A stretch of DNA of 33,471 nt from Acidobacteria bacterium AH-259-O06 (GTDB lineage: Bacteria > Acidobacteriota > UBA6911 > RPQK01 > JADFOI01), in assembly GCA_027717865.1 (NCBI GenBank), contig JALLOM010000004.1, positions 1 to 33,471 of the forward strand. The letters run 5' to 3'. The notes below the pieces were generated by a model. It saw only the letters and a program-made list of their open reading frames with translations, was not told where the DNA came from and made no database searches. Below, in pieces: positions 17,599 through 24,556 of this stretch (positions within the stretch are counted from its first letter, which is position 1; every line of letters begins with the position of its first letter). The position numbers and the translations under genes were made by a program.

Positions 17599-17811
17599 TT
17601 AGAAAATCGTAAGAGGTTTACCATCTACTTCGTTGGGGATCTCCACTTCGAAAATACGGTAAAGAGTTGGGGCAATGTCAAGGATGCTCGGCTCTGATGC
17701 TTGGATTTTACGATTGGATACAAAGACACCAGAGGTGTCACCTATGATCTCCAGTTTGATCTTTCTAAACCTCTGCGTTATTTTTTGGTCAGAACGCCAT
17801 TAGACTTATGA
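17599..17811 (-). pseudogene. C-terminal remnant of a phosphodiesterase/alkaline-phosphatase-family protein
   Basis: I translated this on the minus strand; it is too short for the ORF track. About 70 codons end at a stop complementary to 17599-17601 and read GDTSGVFVSNRKIQAS, then SILDIAPTLYRIFEVEIPNE and VDGKPLTIF. The order SGVF(I/V), ILDIAPTL, IP-DGKPL is characteristic of the C-terminal end of type I phosphodiesterase/nucleotide-pyrophosphatase and sulfatase-like proteins. An in-frame stop lies just upstream and no catalytic N-terminal part is present, so it is a relic. It points to a deletion of several hundred codons. Confidence 0.7.
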
Positions 17812-18373
17812 TGTTTTACGGGAAGCTCGTCAGCATCTTAGCCGCCCTTTTTATTCATGAGTGTTCTTCATCCTGAAGATCCTCTTCTAAGCAGTTCTCA
17901 AAACTCCTTTATTTAGTGTCACACAGTTAGTGTATCATTTGTGAATCTGATCGCTGGAATTATGAGCTTCCTCCGATTTCCGCATTTTTTCTCATTTTTG
18001 GTGACGGCCATCACTGTAGGGATTGTTAAGACCTGAATAGGATGCTCACCATGTTAAATCCGCTTCAGCTTTTCTTCCACGGACCCGGCTACCTTGAAAA
18101 GAGGGCGGGCACTAAAGAGGCTATGATAAACATCTTTCGTCCGTTATTCGGAGTTAAGTCAATAGTCATTAAAGTTTGCGAAAGTAATAATTACGGTCGC
18201 AATTCTCATCTGAGTTCTACGAGGGGAGGGGTGAGTGAGGGCAAAGAATCCATTTTTTTGGATCAAAATTTAATAATGTGGGGACGTTCTCGCCATGGCA
18301 ACCCTTTCCATGGAGAACTATTTGAGTGCTAATCGATTGGAAAAATTGTACTTAGTTCAAATACTGGGTAGAG
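17812..18373. other. Gene-poor, probably degraded stretch
   Basis: About 560 AT-rich bases without a convincing gene. The track ORF at 18042-18332 (96 residues, MLTMLNPLQLFFHGPGYLEK) has no recognisable domain, no good ribosome-binding site and an atypical composition. I treat it as chance. The region lies between a phosphatase remnant and a truncated receptor, which supports decay of former genes. Confidence 0.5.
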
Positions 18374-18390
18374 TTGGAACATATTTTGCC
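18374..18390 (+). promoter_or_regulatory. Possible σ54 promoter ahead of the TonB-receptor region
   Basis: TTGGAACATATTTTGCC contains GG and GC exactly ten bases apart and matches TGGCAC-N5-TTGC except for one base in the -24 box (TGGAAC). It points to the truncated receptor at 18600 and the intact receptor at 18975. A σ54 activator gene is about 6 kb away. A leader of about 200 bases would contain the hairpin CCGGGC-CAATAT-GCCCGG (18544-18561). Confidence 0.45.
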
Positions 18391-18599
18391 TTGAGTCAAC
18401 TCGGTTTGGCGTCTGCGAGGTGCAAATACGTAAGAATTCGCTAGATAGATTGTGGAAAGGAGTTACACTTACGCAGAATCTTTCAATCCTCGGTTAGGAA
18501 TTGCAGGTGTGTACGCAGACTGGGGTTGGGAAGTTTTCTTCTGCCGGGCCAATATGCCCGGAAGGGTTATTTCGAGTGTCAACTCAGCTTAGGGAGGTG

Positions 18600-18914
18600 A
18601 TGATGACACAGCACCTAACAAAGCCAAGAATTCTTCTCCCTTTTTGTCTTTCCATCCTTGGATTGTGCCTGGTGGCAAACACTCACGCACAGTTGGGTAC
18701 GGGGAATATTACAGGAACGGTCAAAGATGCCACTGGGGCGGTTCTACCCGGCGTCGAGATCACCGTCCGGAATGAGGCGACAAATGTGACCCGGACGGGG
18801 GCCGTGTCTTTAACCGCCCATAGTGAAGCCATTATGTTGGCAATGCGCAGGAGTCATTGCTACGATTCTCGTTTATACCATTGCTCTTATGGTCTTAGTC
18901 TTAAAAGACAGTAA
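18600..18914 (+). pseudogene. Truncated N-terminus of a TonB-dependent receptor
   Basis: The frame starts at ATG 18600 or 18603 behind an excellent ribosome-binding site (AGGGAGGTG). It encodes a signal peptide (RILLPFCLSILGLCLVANTHA) and the first half of a carboxypeptidase-regulatory-like domain, GTGNITGTVKDATGAVLPGV, close to GAIRGIVRDATGAVIPGV in the intact receptor downstream. Homology stops after about NVTRTG; the remaining 35 or so residues are unrelated and end at TAA 18912. The plug and barrel are missing, so it is a pseudogene left by deletion. Another frame over 18815-18940 reads GVIATILVYTIALMVLVLKD, a likely membrane helix from a different lost gene. Confidence 0.8.
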
Positions 18915-18957
18915 ACTTCCTTATAACAGTAAACTTCTTAATTAGACATTAAACTTT
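18909..18957 (+). repeat. Three spaced copies of CAGTAAACTTC before the receptor gene
   Basis: CAGTAAACTTC occurs at 18909-18919 and 18927-18937, with a variant CATTAAACTTT at 18947-18957. The spacing is 18 and 20 bases, about two helical turns. The array ends just before the AAGGAG ribosome-binding site of the receptor. It may be a set of regulator sites or a small decayed tandem repeat. Confidence 0.55.
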
Positions 18958-18974
18958 TTTAAGGAGAAAGCTAT

Positions 18975-21900
18975 ATGAGTTGTATGAATTGTGCCAAGAA
19001 GTTAGGGCCTAGGGTAAGCCCACTAACGTTTTTTGTCTTACTGGGTACCGTCGCTTTCCTTGTGTGTTTTGCTCACGCTCAGACGACTACTGGTGCAATT
19101 CGCGGTATTGTGAGGGACGCTACGGGTGCTGTAATTCCAGGTGTCGAGGTCACGGCGACAGAGGTCAACACGGGGATGTCAAGAAGCACCGTGAGCGGCG
19201 ACTCTGGTTTTTATGAGATCCTTCAGCTTGTGCCTGGGACCTATGACGTGAAGGCAGAGCTGCCAGGTTTTCGGACCTTTGTAGCCAGGCGAGTCACGCT
19301 TCAGATTCGCGAAGCTGTTCGGGTGGACATCAACCTGGAACTTGGAGAAATCACTGAAACCGTAATAGTAGAAGGTGCCACAAGTACAGTCGACACACAA
19401 AAAGCAGAAGTTGGGAAGGTTGTCGCCAACCGAGACATCATAGACCTCCCACTGGACATACCCCGAAGCGCTCTTGCACTGGCTCTCACTCAACCTGGCG
19501 TCATGCCTCCCGAGCCGGGCTCGGTCAGTAGCAGCAACTTCTCGGTGAACGGGCAGCGCGGCCAGAACAACAATTTCTTGCTGGAGGGCGGCAACAACAA
19601 CGATCTGGCGGCCAATTTCCCCACCTCCAACCCGCACGTAGAAGCGCTTCAGGAGTTTAAGGTTCAGGCTTCCAGCCACGACGCCGAATTTGGGCGCAAC
19701 AGTGGTGCCCAAATCAATGTTGTCATTAAATCGGGAACCAATGAAATTCACGGCAACGTTTATGAATTTCATCGCAATAACGTGCTGGACGCGCGCAGCT
19801 TTTTTCTCGCTGAGCGCGAGAAGTTGATTCGCAATCAATTCGGTTTCACGCTGGGCGGACCGGTGATCAAGGACAAGTTCTTCCTTTTCGGCTCGTACGA
19901 AGGATACCGCCATCGAGCTGACCAGGCCATTACCGACCCTTTTGTGCCCTCCCAGGCGGTTCGAAATGGCAATGTGGCCGGACTGTTAAGTGGTCTCGGT
20001 GCTGCTGTTCTGGACCCAGACGGAGATGGCATGATCGAGGTTCATCCCATTGCCAAAACGCTTCTTGATCGCTTTGTCCCCCTTCCCACAGGGGCCGTCG
20101 ATACCAGCACAGGTCTGGGCCAGCTAAAGGCGGCGGCGGGCGAGTTTGACGACAGTGATCAATTCATCATCAAAGGCAACTATGAGCTGAGGGATAACAA
20201 CAGCCTGGCGGTAACGTATCTTTTTGATGACGGCGAGGATTTCGACGCCTCTGCTTTTGGAAATCCATCCAACACTGTCCCCGGTTTTGGAGACTTTGGA
20301 GGTTCCAGGACTCAAAATGCCATCATCAACGATGTTCACACCTTCGCTCCCAATTTGATTAATAACTTCCGCTTCGCCTACAATCGTCTCTCTCTCTTTT
20401 CCGTGATCCCAGAGAACACGATAGCGCCTTCCGAGCTGGGATTTGACGGCATCCTCCCCAACAACGCAGCTTTCCAATCGACTCCCAACATCCGAGTCGA
20501 CGGTGCTTTTTCTCTAGGTGGTTCGATTCAGGGCCCTCAAGGCCGCGGAGATGACACCTTCGATCTTGGCGATACCTTGACCTGGGTGAAAGGGGACCAC
20601 AGCCTGAAATTCGGATTCAATTGGACTCACTTTAACCAGGATCAGATCTTTAACTTTACCAACAGTGGCGTTCACGTTTTCGCACCCGTGTTAGGGCAGG
20701 GCACGGCATTGGTTGACTTTCTGGCCGGCTTCTCCGTCTTCTATTTGCAGTCGGCTTTGCCTGATTTGCACTTCCGGCAGAACACACTTTCCTGGTTTGG
20801 CAATGATAACTGGAGACTGACGAATCGGCTCAGCATGAACCTGGGGCTTCGTTATGAAGTCTTCTTTCCGACTTTTGACACCCAAGATAAAATCGCCACA
20901 GTCGATTTCATTGGAAATGGCCAGATTGGAACCACCCAGTCGACGCGCTTTCCAAACGCTCCGCCGGGACTTCTGTTTCCCCGAGACGCCGGTATTGCCC
21001 GATCGACCACTCAAACAGACAAAGTCAATTTAGCTCCCCGAATCGGATTGGCGTATGATCTCACAGGCAATGGCACGATGGCGCTGCGAGCTGGCTATGG
21101 CATTTACTACAACGTGATCCAGACCGAATTGCAGTTGCAGTTTCTAAGCGCCCAACCATTCGGCATATTTGCTAGCGTCGGGCCTCTGGCGGGAGGCGCC
21201 CTTCCCTTCGCGGGCGGTCTTTTCGGCGGGCTCATCGGAGGACCTCAGCACTTCGGAGCTCCATTCGACGGTCAGACCAGCCCCTTTCCGTTCAGCTCTC
21301 CAGCGGCGGATTTCTTTCTCCCCATCGACTTTTCGTTGATCAGCAACCGTCTGAAGATCCCTTACTCTCACCAGTACAGCCTGTCGTATCAGTGGGAGTT
21401 TCTCAAAGATTATGTGCTGGAGGTGGCCTATGTGGGCTCGACCGGGATCAATCTCCTCTACCGGAACTTCGTCAATTTCATTCCTTTTCAGAGAAATCCC
21501 GATAATTCGATTGAGGTTCTCGGAGACGGGCCACCCAATGAGAGCTTTGGCCCTAACCTGCTTACACAGGAGTCGAGAGCCAACTCCAATTACAATTCCT
21601 TTCAAGCTTCCCTCAATAAGCGCTTTGGCAATGGCCTCGGCTTGCTGGCTGCTTATACCTACTCACATTCCTTGGACAATGCATCCGGGTTAAGGGACGA
21701 TGACATTCACGATCCACTGCGCCCCGACTTGAAAAAGGCCAATTCTAACTTCGACATTACTCAGCGATTTGTTTTCTCCTTCCAGTACGAGCTGCCCTTT
21801 GGACCCGGCAAATGGCTCGGAGCCGGTTCGAGCGGCCTACTGGCTCGGTTGATTGAAGGATGGCAGATTGGGGGTATCTTTGCAGCAGATGACGGGTTTC

Positions 21901-22367
21901 CACTCACCTTTTTCGTCAGCGGATCCAATTCCACTACTGAAATCCTGGCCTTTGACGACTTGCCGACTCTGGTGGGTGATCCTATGGCGGGAATCAGCAC
22001 CGGGAAAACTCAAGGCCGCGGTGTGGATGAGGAAACAACCTATTTCAATACGGACGCCTTCATTCGCTGCGACGATACCGACAAGGGTGGAATAGGTGGC
22101 CCCTGTTTTGGCAACCTCAGTCGAAACTTCCTGCGGGGACCCGGAGATGTCAACTTCGACTTTATCTTGCTCAAGCGGACCCACATCCCCCAAATCAACG
22201 AAGTGGCTAACGTGGAGTTTCGCTTCGAGGCCTTCAATCTTTTCAACAACCCGAATTTCGATGAGCCGGGGGCTGGCCTTGGGGGCGCCACCTTCGGAAA
22301 GATCACATCGATCAAGTCTCTTTTCGCACCTCGAATTCTCCAGTTCGCTCTTAAGTTCAACTTTTAA
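18975..22367 (+). CDS. TonB-dependent receptor, Oar-like, with carboxypeptidase-regulatory-like domain
   Basis: The 1130-residue protein starts behind AAGGAG with good spacing. A signal peptide ends near residue 35 (VAFLVCFAHA). A carboxypeptidase-regulatory-like domain covers about 37-120 (AIRGIVRDATGAVIPGVEVT, then GFYEILQLVPGTYDVKAELP). A plug-like region follows at about 125-250 (FSVNGQRGQNNNFLLEGG, then GAQINVVIKSGTNEIHG), and then a large β-barrel ending LQFALKFNF with terminal Phe. Barrel pieces such as NLGLRYEVF, RIGLAYDL and PYSHQYSLSYQWEF are typical of this family, which is greatly expanded in Acidobacteriota. It probably imports an oligomeric or bulky substrate using ExbB/ExbD/TonB energy. 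The substrate is unknown. A terminator-like hairpin follows the gene. Confidence 0.93.
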   Translation: MSCMNCAKKLGPRVSPLTFFVLLGTVAFLVCFAHAQTTTGAIRGIVRDATGAVIPGVEVTATEVNTGMSRSTVSGDSGFYEILQLVPGTYDVKAELPGFRTFVARRVTLQIREAVRVDINLELGEITETVIVEGATSTVDTQKAEVGKVVANRDIIDLPLDIPRSALALALTQPGVMPPEPGSVSSSNFSVNGQRGQNNNFLLEGGNNNDLAANFPTSNPHVEALQEFKVQASSHDAEFGRNSGAQINVVIKSGTNEIHGNVYEFHRNNVLDARSFFLAEREKLIRNQFGFTLGGPVIKDKFFLFGSYEGYRHRADQAITDPFVPSQAVRNGNVAGLLSGLGAAVLDPDGDGMIEVHPIAKTLLDRFVPLPTGAVDTSTGLGQLKAAAGEFDDSDQFIIKGNYELRDNNSLAVTYLFDDGEDFDASAFGNPSNTVPGFGDFGGSRTQNAIINDVHTFAPNLINNFRFAYNRLSLFSVIPENTIAPSELGFDGILPNNAAFQSTPNIRVDGAFSLGGSIQGPQGRGDDTFDLGDTLTWVKGDHSLKFGFNWTHFNQDQIFNFTNSGVHVFAPVLGQGTALVDFLAGFSVFYLQSALPDLHFRQNTLSWFGNDNWRLTNRLSMNLGLRYEVFFPTFDTQDKIATVDFIGNGQIGTTQSTRFPNAPPGLLFPRDAGIARSTTQTDKVNLAPRIGLAYDLTGNGTMALRAGYGIYYNVIQTELQLQFLSAQPFGIFASVGPLAGGALPFAGGLFGGLIGGPQHFGAPFDGQTSPFPFSSPAADFFLPIDFSLISNRLKIPYSHQYSLSYQWEFLKDYVLEVAYVGSTGINLLYRNFVNFIPFQRNPDNSIEVLGDGPPNESFGPNLLTQESRANSNYNSFQASLNKRFGNGLGLLAAYTYSHSLDNASGLRDDDIHDPLRPDLKKANSNFDITQRFVFSFQYELPFGPGKWLGAGSSGLLARLIEGWQIGGIFAADDGFPLTFFVSGSNSTTEILAFDDLPTLVGDPMAGISTGKTQGRGVDEETTYFNTDAFIRCDDTDKGGIGGPCFGNLSRNFLRGPGDVNFDFILLKRTHIPQINEVANVEFRFEAFNLFNNPNFDEPGAGLGGATFGKITSIKSLFAPRILQFALKFNF

Positions 22368-22412
22368 ATCGTGTTAGCCCGCGCACAATACGCGCACGGG
22401 TTTCCCCTTTCA

Positions 22413-22438
22413 GGAGGTGGTCCCTTGGGATCACCTCC
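22413..22438 (+). terminator. Strong hairpin after the TonB-receptor gene
   Basis: GGAGGTGGTCCC (22413-22424) pairs with GGGATCACCTCC (22427-22438) across a two-base loop, with one G·U pair. It lies 46 bases after the receptor stop. A pyrimidine-rich stretch follows, not a perfect T run, so it is a likely but not textbook terminator. Confidence 0.65.
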
Positions 22439-22489
22439 ATGTTCTCTTTCTGGTAAAATCGCCTGGTGAGTTCAGCTGACCTCTTCCTC

Positions 22490-24121
22490 ATGAGTCCTCG
22501 GGTGAAGAGCTCTATTTTTCTTCTGATCTTTGCCTTTTCAAGTGTAGCCTTCTCCCAAAAGGAAAAGGAGGAAAGAATACAGCAGCAGGAGGAAAAGCTA
22601 GACTATTTTCAGAAATGGCTCATTGAAGACGTGGTTTACATTATCACTCAGGCGGAGCGAGAGGTGTTTGAAGGCCTGACGACTCCGGAGGAAAAAGAGC
22701 GCTTCATCGAGCAATTCTGGAGACGCCGGGATCCGGACCCGAGTACCTCAATCAATGAGTTCAAAGAAGAACATTACCGCAGAATTTCCTACGCCAATGA
22801 GCGCTTTCATTCAGGGATTCCAGGATGGAAGACGGACCGGGGACGTATCTACATCCAGTACGGGCCTCCCGATGAAATCTCGGGAAAGCCGGCTGGCGGC
22901 ATGTATGTGCGCCCCCCCTACGAGGGAGGCGGCACCACTTCTGTTTTTCCCTTTGAAGTCTGGCGTTACAAGTACCTTGAAGGGATCGGTCCGGATGTGG
23001 AAATGGAATTCGTAGATCCTCATCAAAGTGGCGAATTCCGTCTGGCCAGAGACCCGCTGGAAAAAGATGCGGCCCTTTATATCCCGAATTCCGGTCTGAC
23101 GCTTTCCGAAGCGGCAGGGCTTACTGACAAGAGAGACCGCATCCTGGCCCGCAACCTCGCCAATCAAAAACTCTCTGCTGGCAATCCTTACTATGTGTAT
23201 CGTGCCAAAGACCAGCCATTCGAGAGGCTCCTACTTCGAAGTCAACTGGACAAGCCGCCCCGCGTCAAATACACGGACCTGCAAACCATCGTCCAAACTC
23301 GAATCAGTTACGATAAGATTGCCTTTCAATCCAGACTTCATTACCTTCGTGTCAGCGGCGATGATGTCCTTGCACCCTTAACGATTCTGATTCCCAACCG
23401 GGAACTTGGCTTTGAAAAACTGCCGTCTGGCGTTTACCGAGCTTCGGTTCAGCTCTATGGGGAAGTGTGGGACGTGGCGAAGAACATGGTCTACAACTTT
23501 GAAGACGAACTCTCCGTCGATTTCACGGAGGATAAACTTGCGGCTGGACAGAAGAAGAACTCCATCTTTCAGCGATATGTACCGTTAAAACCGGGGCGAT
23601 ATGTTTTGAAGATGGTGATCAAAGATGTCTCCAGCGATAAAGTGAGTACCGCCGACCAGCTAATCGTGGTTCCTAGGTTCCCGGAGGATTCAATTTCTGC
23701 GAGTTCCATGATTCTGGCTGATGCGATCATTCCAGAGAACACTGTCACAGAGCCAGGAATGTTTACACTGGGAAACGTCAAGGTGATACCCAGTGTAGAT
23801 TACGAGTTTGGACGGGACGATTACGTTTTTGTCTACTTTCAGCTCTATCAAGTGGGTGTGGATCAGCAAACCCTGCAGCCTAAGGTGCAGTTGAACCGGG
23901 TCCTGAGAGCCGGAAAACAAGTGGTATTACCTTTTTACCGAAATCCCAGGGTGCAAATTATCTCTGATGGTCGCGTTGTCGTCATCGATGCCATTCCGGT
24001 CAAGAGTTTGCCAGAAGGTCGTCATACATTGGAATATGAGATCGAAGATCTGGTCACAGGAAATAAATTCACCGTTTCCTCGGCAGAGTTCAAAGTTCAC
24101 AAGAAGGGGCCGGGTCTTTAA
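22490..24121 (+). CDS. GWxTD-domain secreted protein
   Basis: I prefer the ATG at 22490 over the track's GTG at 22466, because it puts the signal peptide SIFLLIFAFSSVAFSQ at the start (543 residues). A coiled-coil-like KEKEERIQQQEEKL follows. The GWxTD domain has YITQAEREVF-type helices, FWRRRDPDP, then GWKTDRGRIYIQYGPPDEI with the name-giving motif at residues 112-116. The C-terminal half consists of β-rich domains (FEKLPSGVYRASVQLYGE and PLKPGRYVLKMVIKDV). The family is common in Acidobacteriota, Bacteroidetes and related groups and its function is unknown. The last residues GPGL and the stop codon are provided by the left arm of a 25-bp inverted repeat, so the natural C-terminus may have been altered. 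Confidence 0.88.
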   Translation: MSPRVKSSIFLLIFAFSSVAFSQKEKEERIQQQEEKLDYFQKWLIEDVVYIITQAEREVFEGLTTPEEKERFIEQFWRRRDPDPSTSINEFKEEHYRRISYANERFHSGIPGWKTDRGRIYIQYGPPDEISGKPAGGMYVRPPYEGGGTTSVFPFEVWRYKYLEGIGPDVEMEFVDPHQSGEFRLARDPLEKDAALYIPNSGLTLSEAAGLTDKRDRILARNLANQKLSAGNPYYVYRAKDQPFERLLLRSQLDKPPRVKYTDLQTIVQTRISYDKIAFQSRLHYLRVSGDDVLAPLTILIPNRELGFEKLPSGVYRASVQLYGEVWDVAKNMVYNFEDELSVDFTEDKLAAGQKKNSIFQRYVPLKPGRYVLKMVIKDVSSDKVSTADQLIVVPRFPEDSISASSMILADAIIPENTVTEPGMFTLGNVKVIPSVDYEFGRDDYVFVYFQLYQVGVDQQTLQPKVQLNRVLRAGKQVVLPFYRNPRVQIISDGRVVVIDAIPVKSLPEGRHTLEYEIEDLVTGNKFTVSSAEFKVHKKGPGL

Positions 24122-24168
24122 AATTTAAATTTCGGGCCAAAACTTAAATTTTAAAGACCCGGCCCCTT
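24104..24168. repeat. 25-bp perfect inverted repeat over the GWxTD stop codon
   Basis: The left arm 24104-24128 begins AAGGGGCCGGGTCTTTAA; the right arm 24144-24168 is its exact reverse complement, ending AAAGACCCGGCCCCTT. The loop is 15 bases. The GWxTD stop codon (24119-24121) is inside the left arm. T residues after the right arm make it terminator-like in the plus direction. The nuoJ relic begins 15 bases further on, so the element sits at a rearrangement point. Confidence 0.92.
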
Positions 24169-24182
24169 TTCCAAGGATTTGC

Positions 24183-24329
24183 ATGGAATATATTCTCTTC
24201 TACATGCTGGCGGTAGTCTCTATCGCGGCCTCCGTAATGGTAGTAGCCATGCGCCGGGCTGTTTACAGTGCCCTGTCTCTGATCGTCTGTTTTGGGGCCA
24301 TTGCCGGGCTATTTTTTCAGCTCGGGGCA
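24183..24329 (+). pseudogene. nuoJ: N-terminal fragment of NADH-quinone oxidoreductase subunit J
   Basis: From an ATG with an upstream AAGGA site the frame reads MEYILFYMLAVVSIAASVMV, then RRAVYSALSLIVCFGAIAGL and FFQLGA. This is the start of NuoJ, whose first helices read (N/R)xxxxALxLIxxFxxxAGxFxxLGA. NuoJ is a membrane subunit of complex I in the proton-pumping arm. Homology ends abruptly after about 49 residues; the frame then runs through unrelated YPFLVSVPGTTG to a stop at 24366. No other nuo gene is near. It is a relic and cannot be functional. Confidence 0.8.
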
Positions 24330-24439
24330 TACCCCTTCCTGGTCTCAGTGCCGGGAACTACAGGATGAGAGTGGTCATTGAAGATCGTTTGAGCGAAGAA
24401 CGCGTGATGGGGCAGGATCAATTCACCGTGCTGAACTGA
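24326..24439 (+). pseudogene. C-terminal fragment of a GWxTD-like protein fused to the nuoJ relic
   Basis: In the frame shifted from nuoJ the sequence reads GIPLPGLSAGNYRMRVVIED, RLSEERVMGQDQFTVLN and stop. It aligns by eye with the C-terminal end of the intact GWxTD protein upstream (AIPVKSLPEGRHTLEYEIED, then a GNKF...FKV ending). The shared pattern is IP-L-G-IED and a final F-V. This suggests a second, tandem GWxTD paralogue of which only the last 38 or so codons survive, joined to nuoJ by a deletion near 24326-24330. Confidence 0.6.
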
Positions 24440-24519
24440 GAATCGATCAATTCGTCAACCCATTTTTGTCCACTAGCTCAGAACTCTCCTAAGTATCAAT
24501 TGCGATCTCCTGATTATCA

Positions 24520-24548
24520 CTGACGATCATTAAGTGCCGGTATATACT
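24520..24548 (+). promoter_or_regulatory. Probable σ70-type promoter of gltX
   Basis: CTGACG (24520-24525) and TATACT (24543-24548) are 17 bases apart. Transcription would start at about 24555, only one or two bases before the gltX ATG at 24557, and no Shine-Dalgarno sequence precedes the ATG. This suggests a leaderless or nearly leaderless mRNA. The rest of 24440-24519 shows no gene. Confidence 0.5.
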
Positions 24549-24556
24549 GAGCTCCC

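Noticed and set aside
18042-18332. 96-residue plus-strand ORF
   Set aside because: No domain, no good ribosome-binding site, located in a decayed AT-rich region; likely chance.
19179-19913. 244-residue minus-strand ORF
   Set aside because: Lies fully antisense to the TonB-dependent receptor, whose protein features are clear; a shadow frame.
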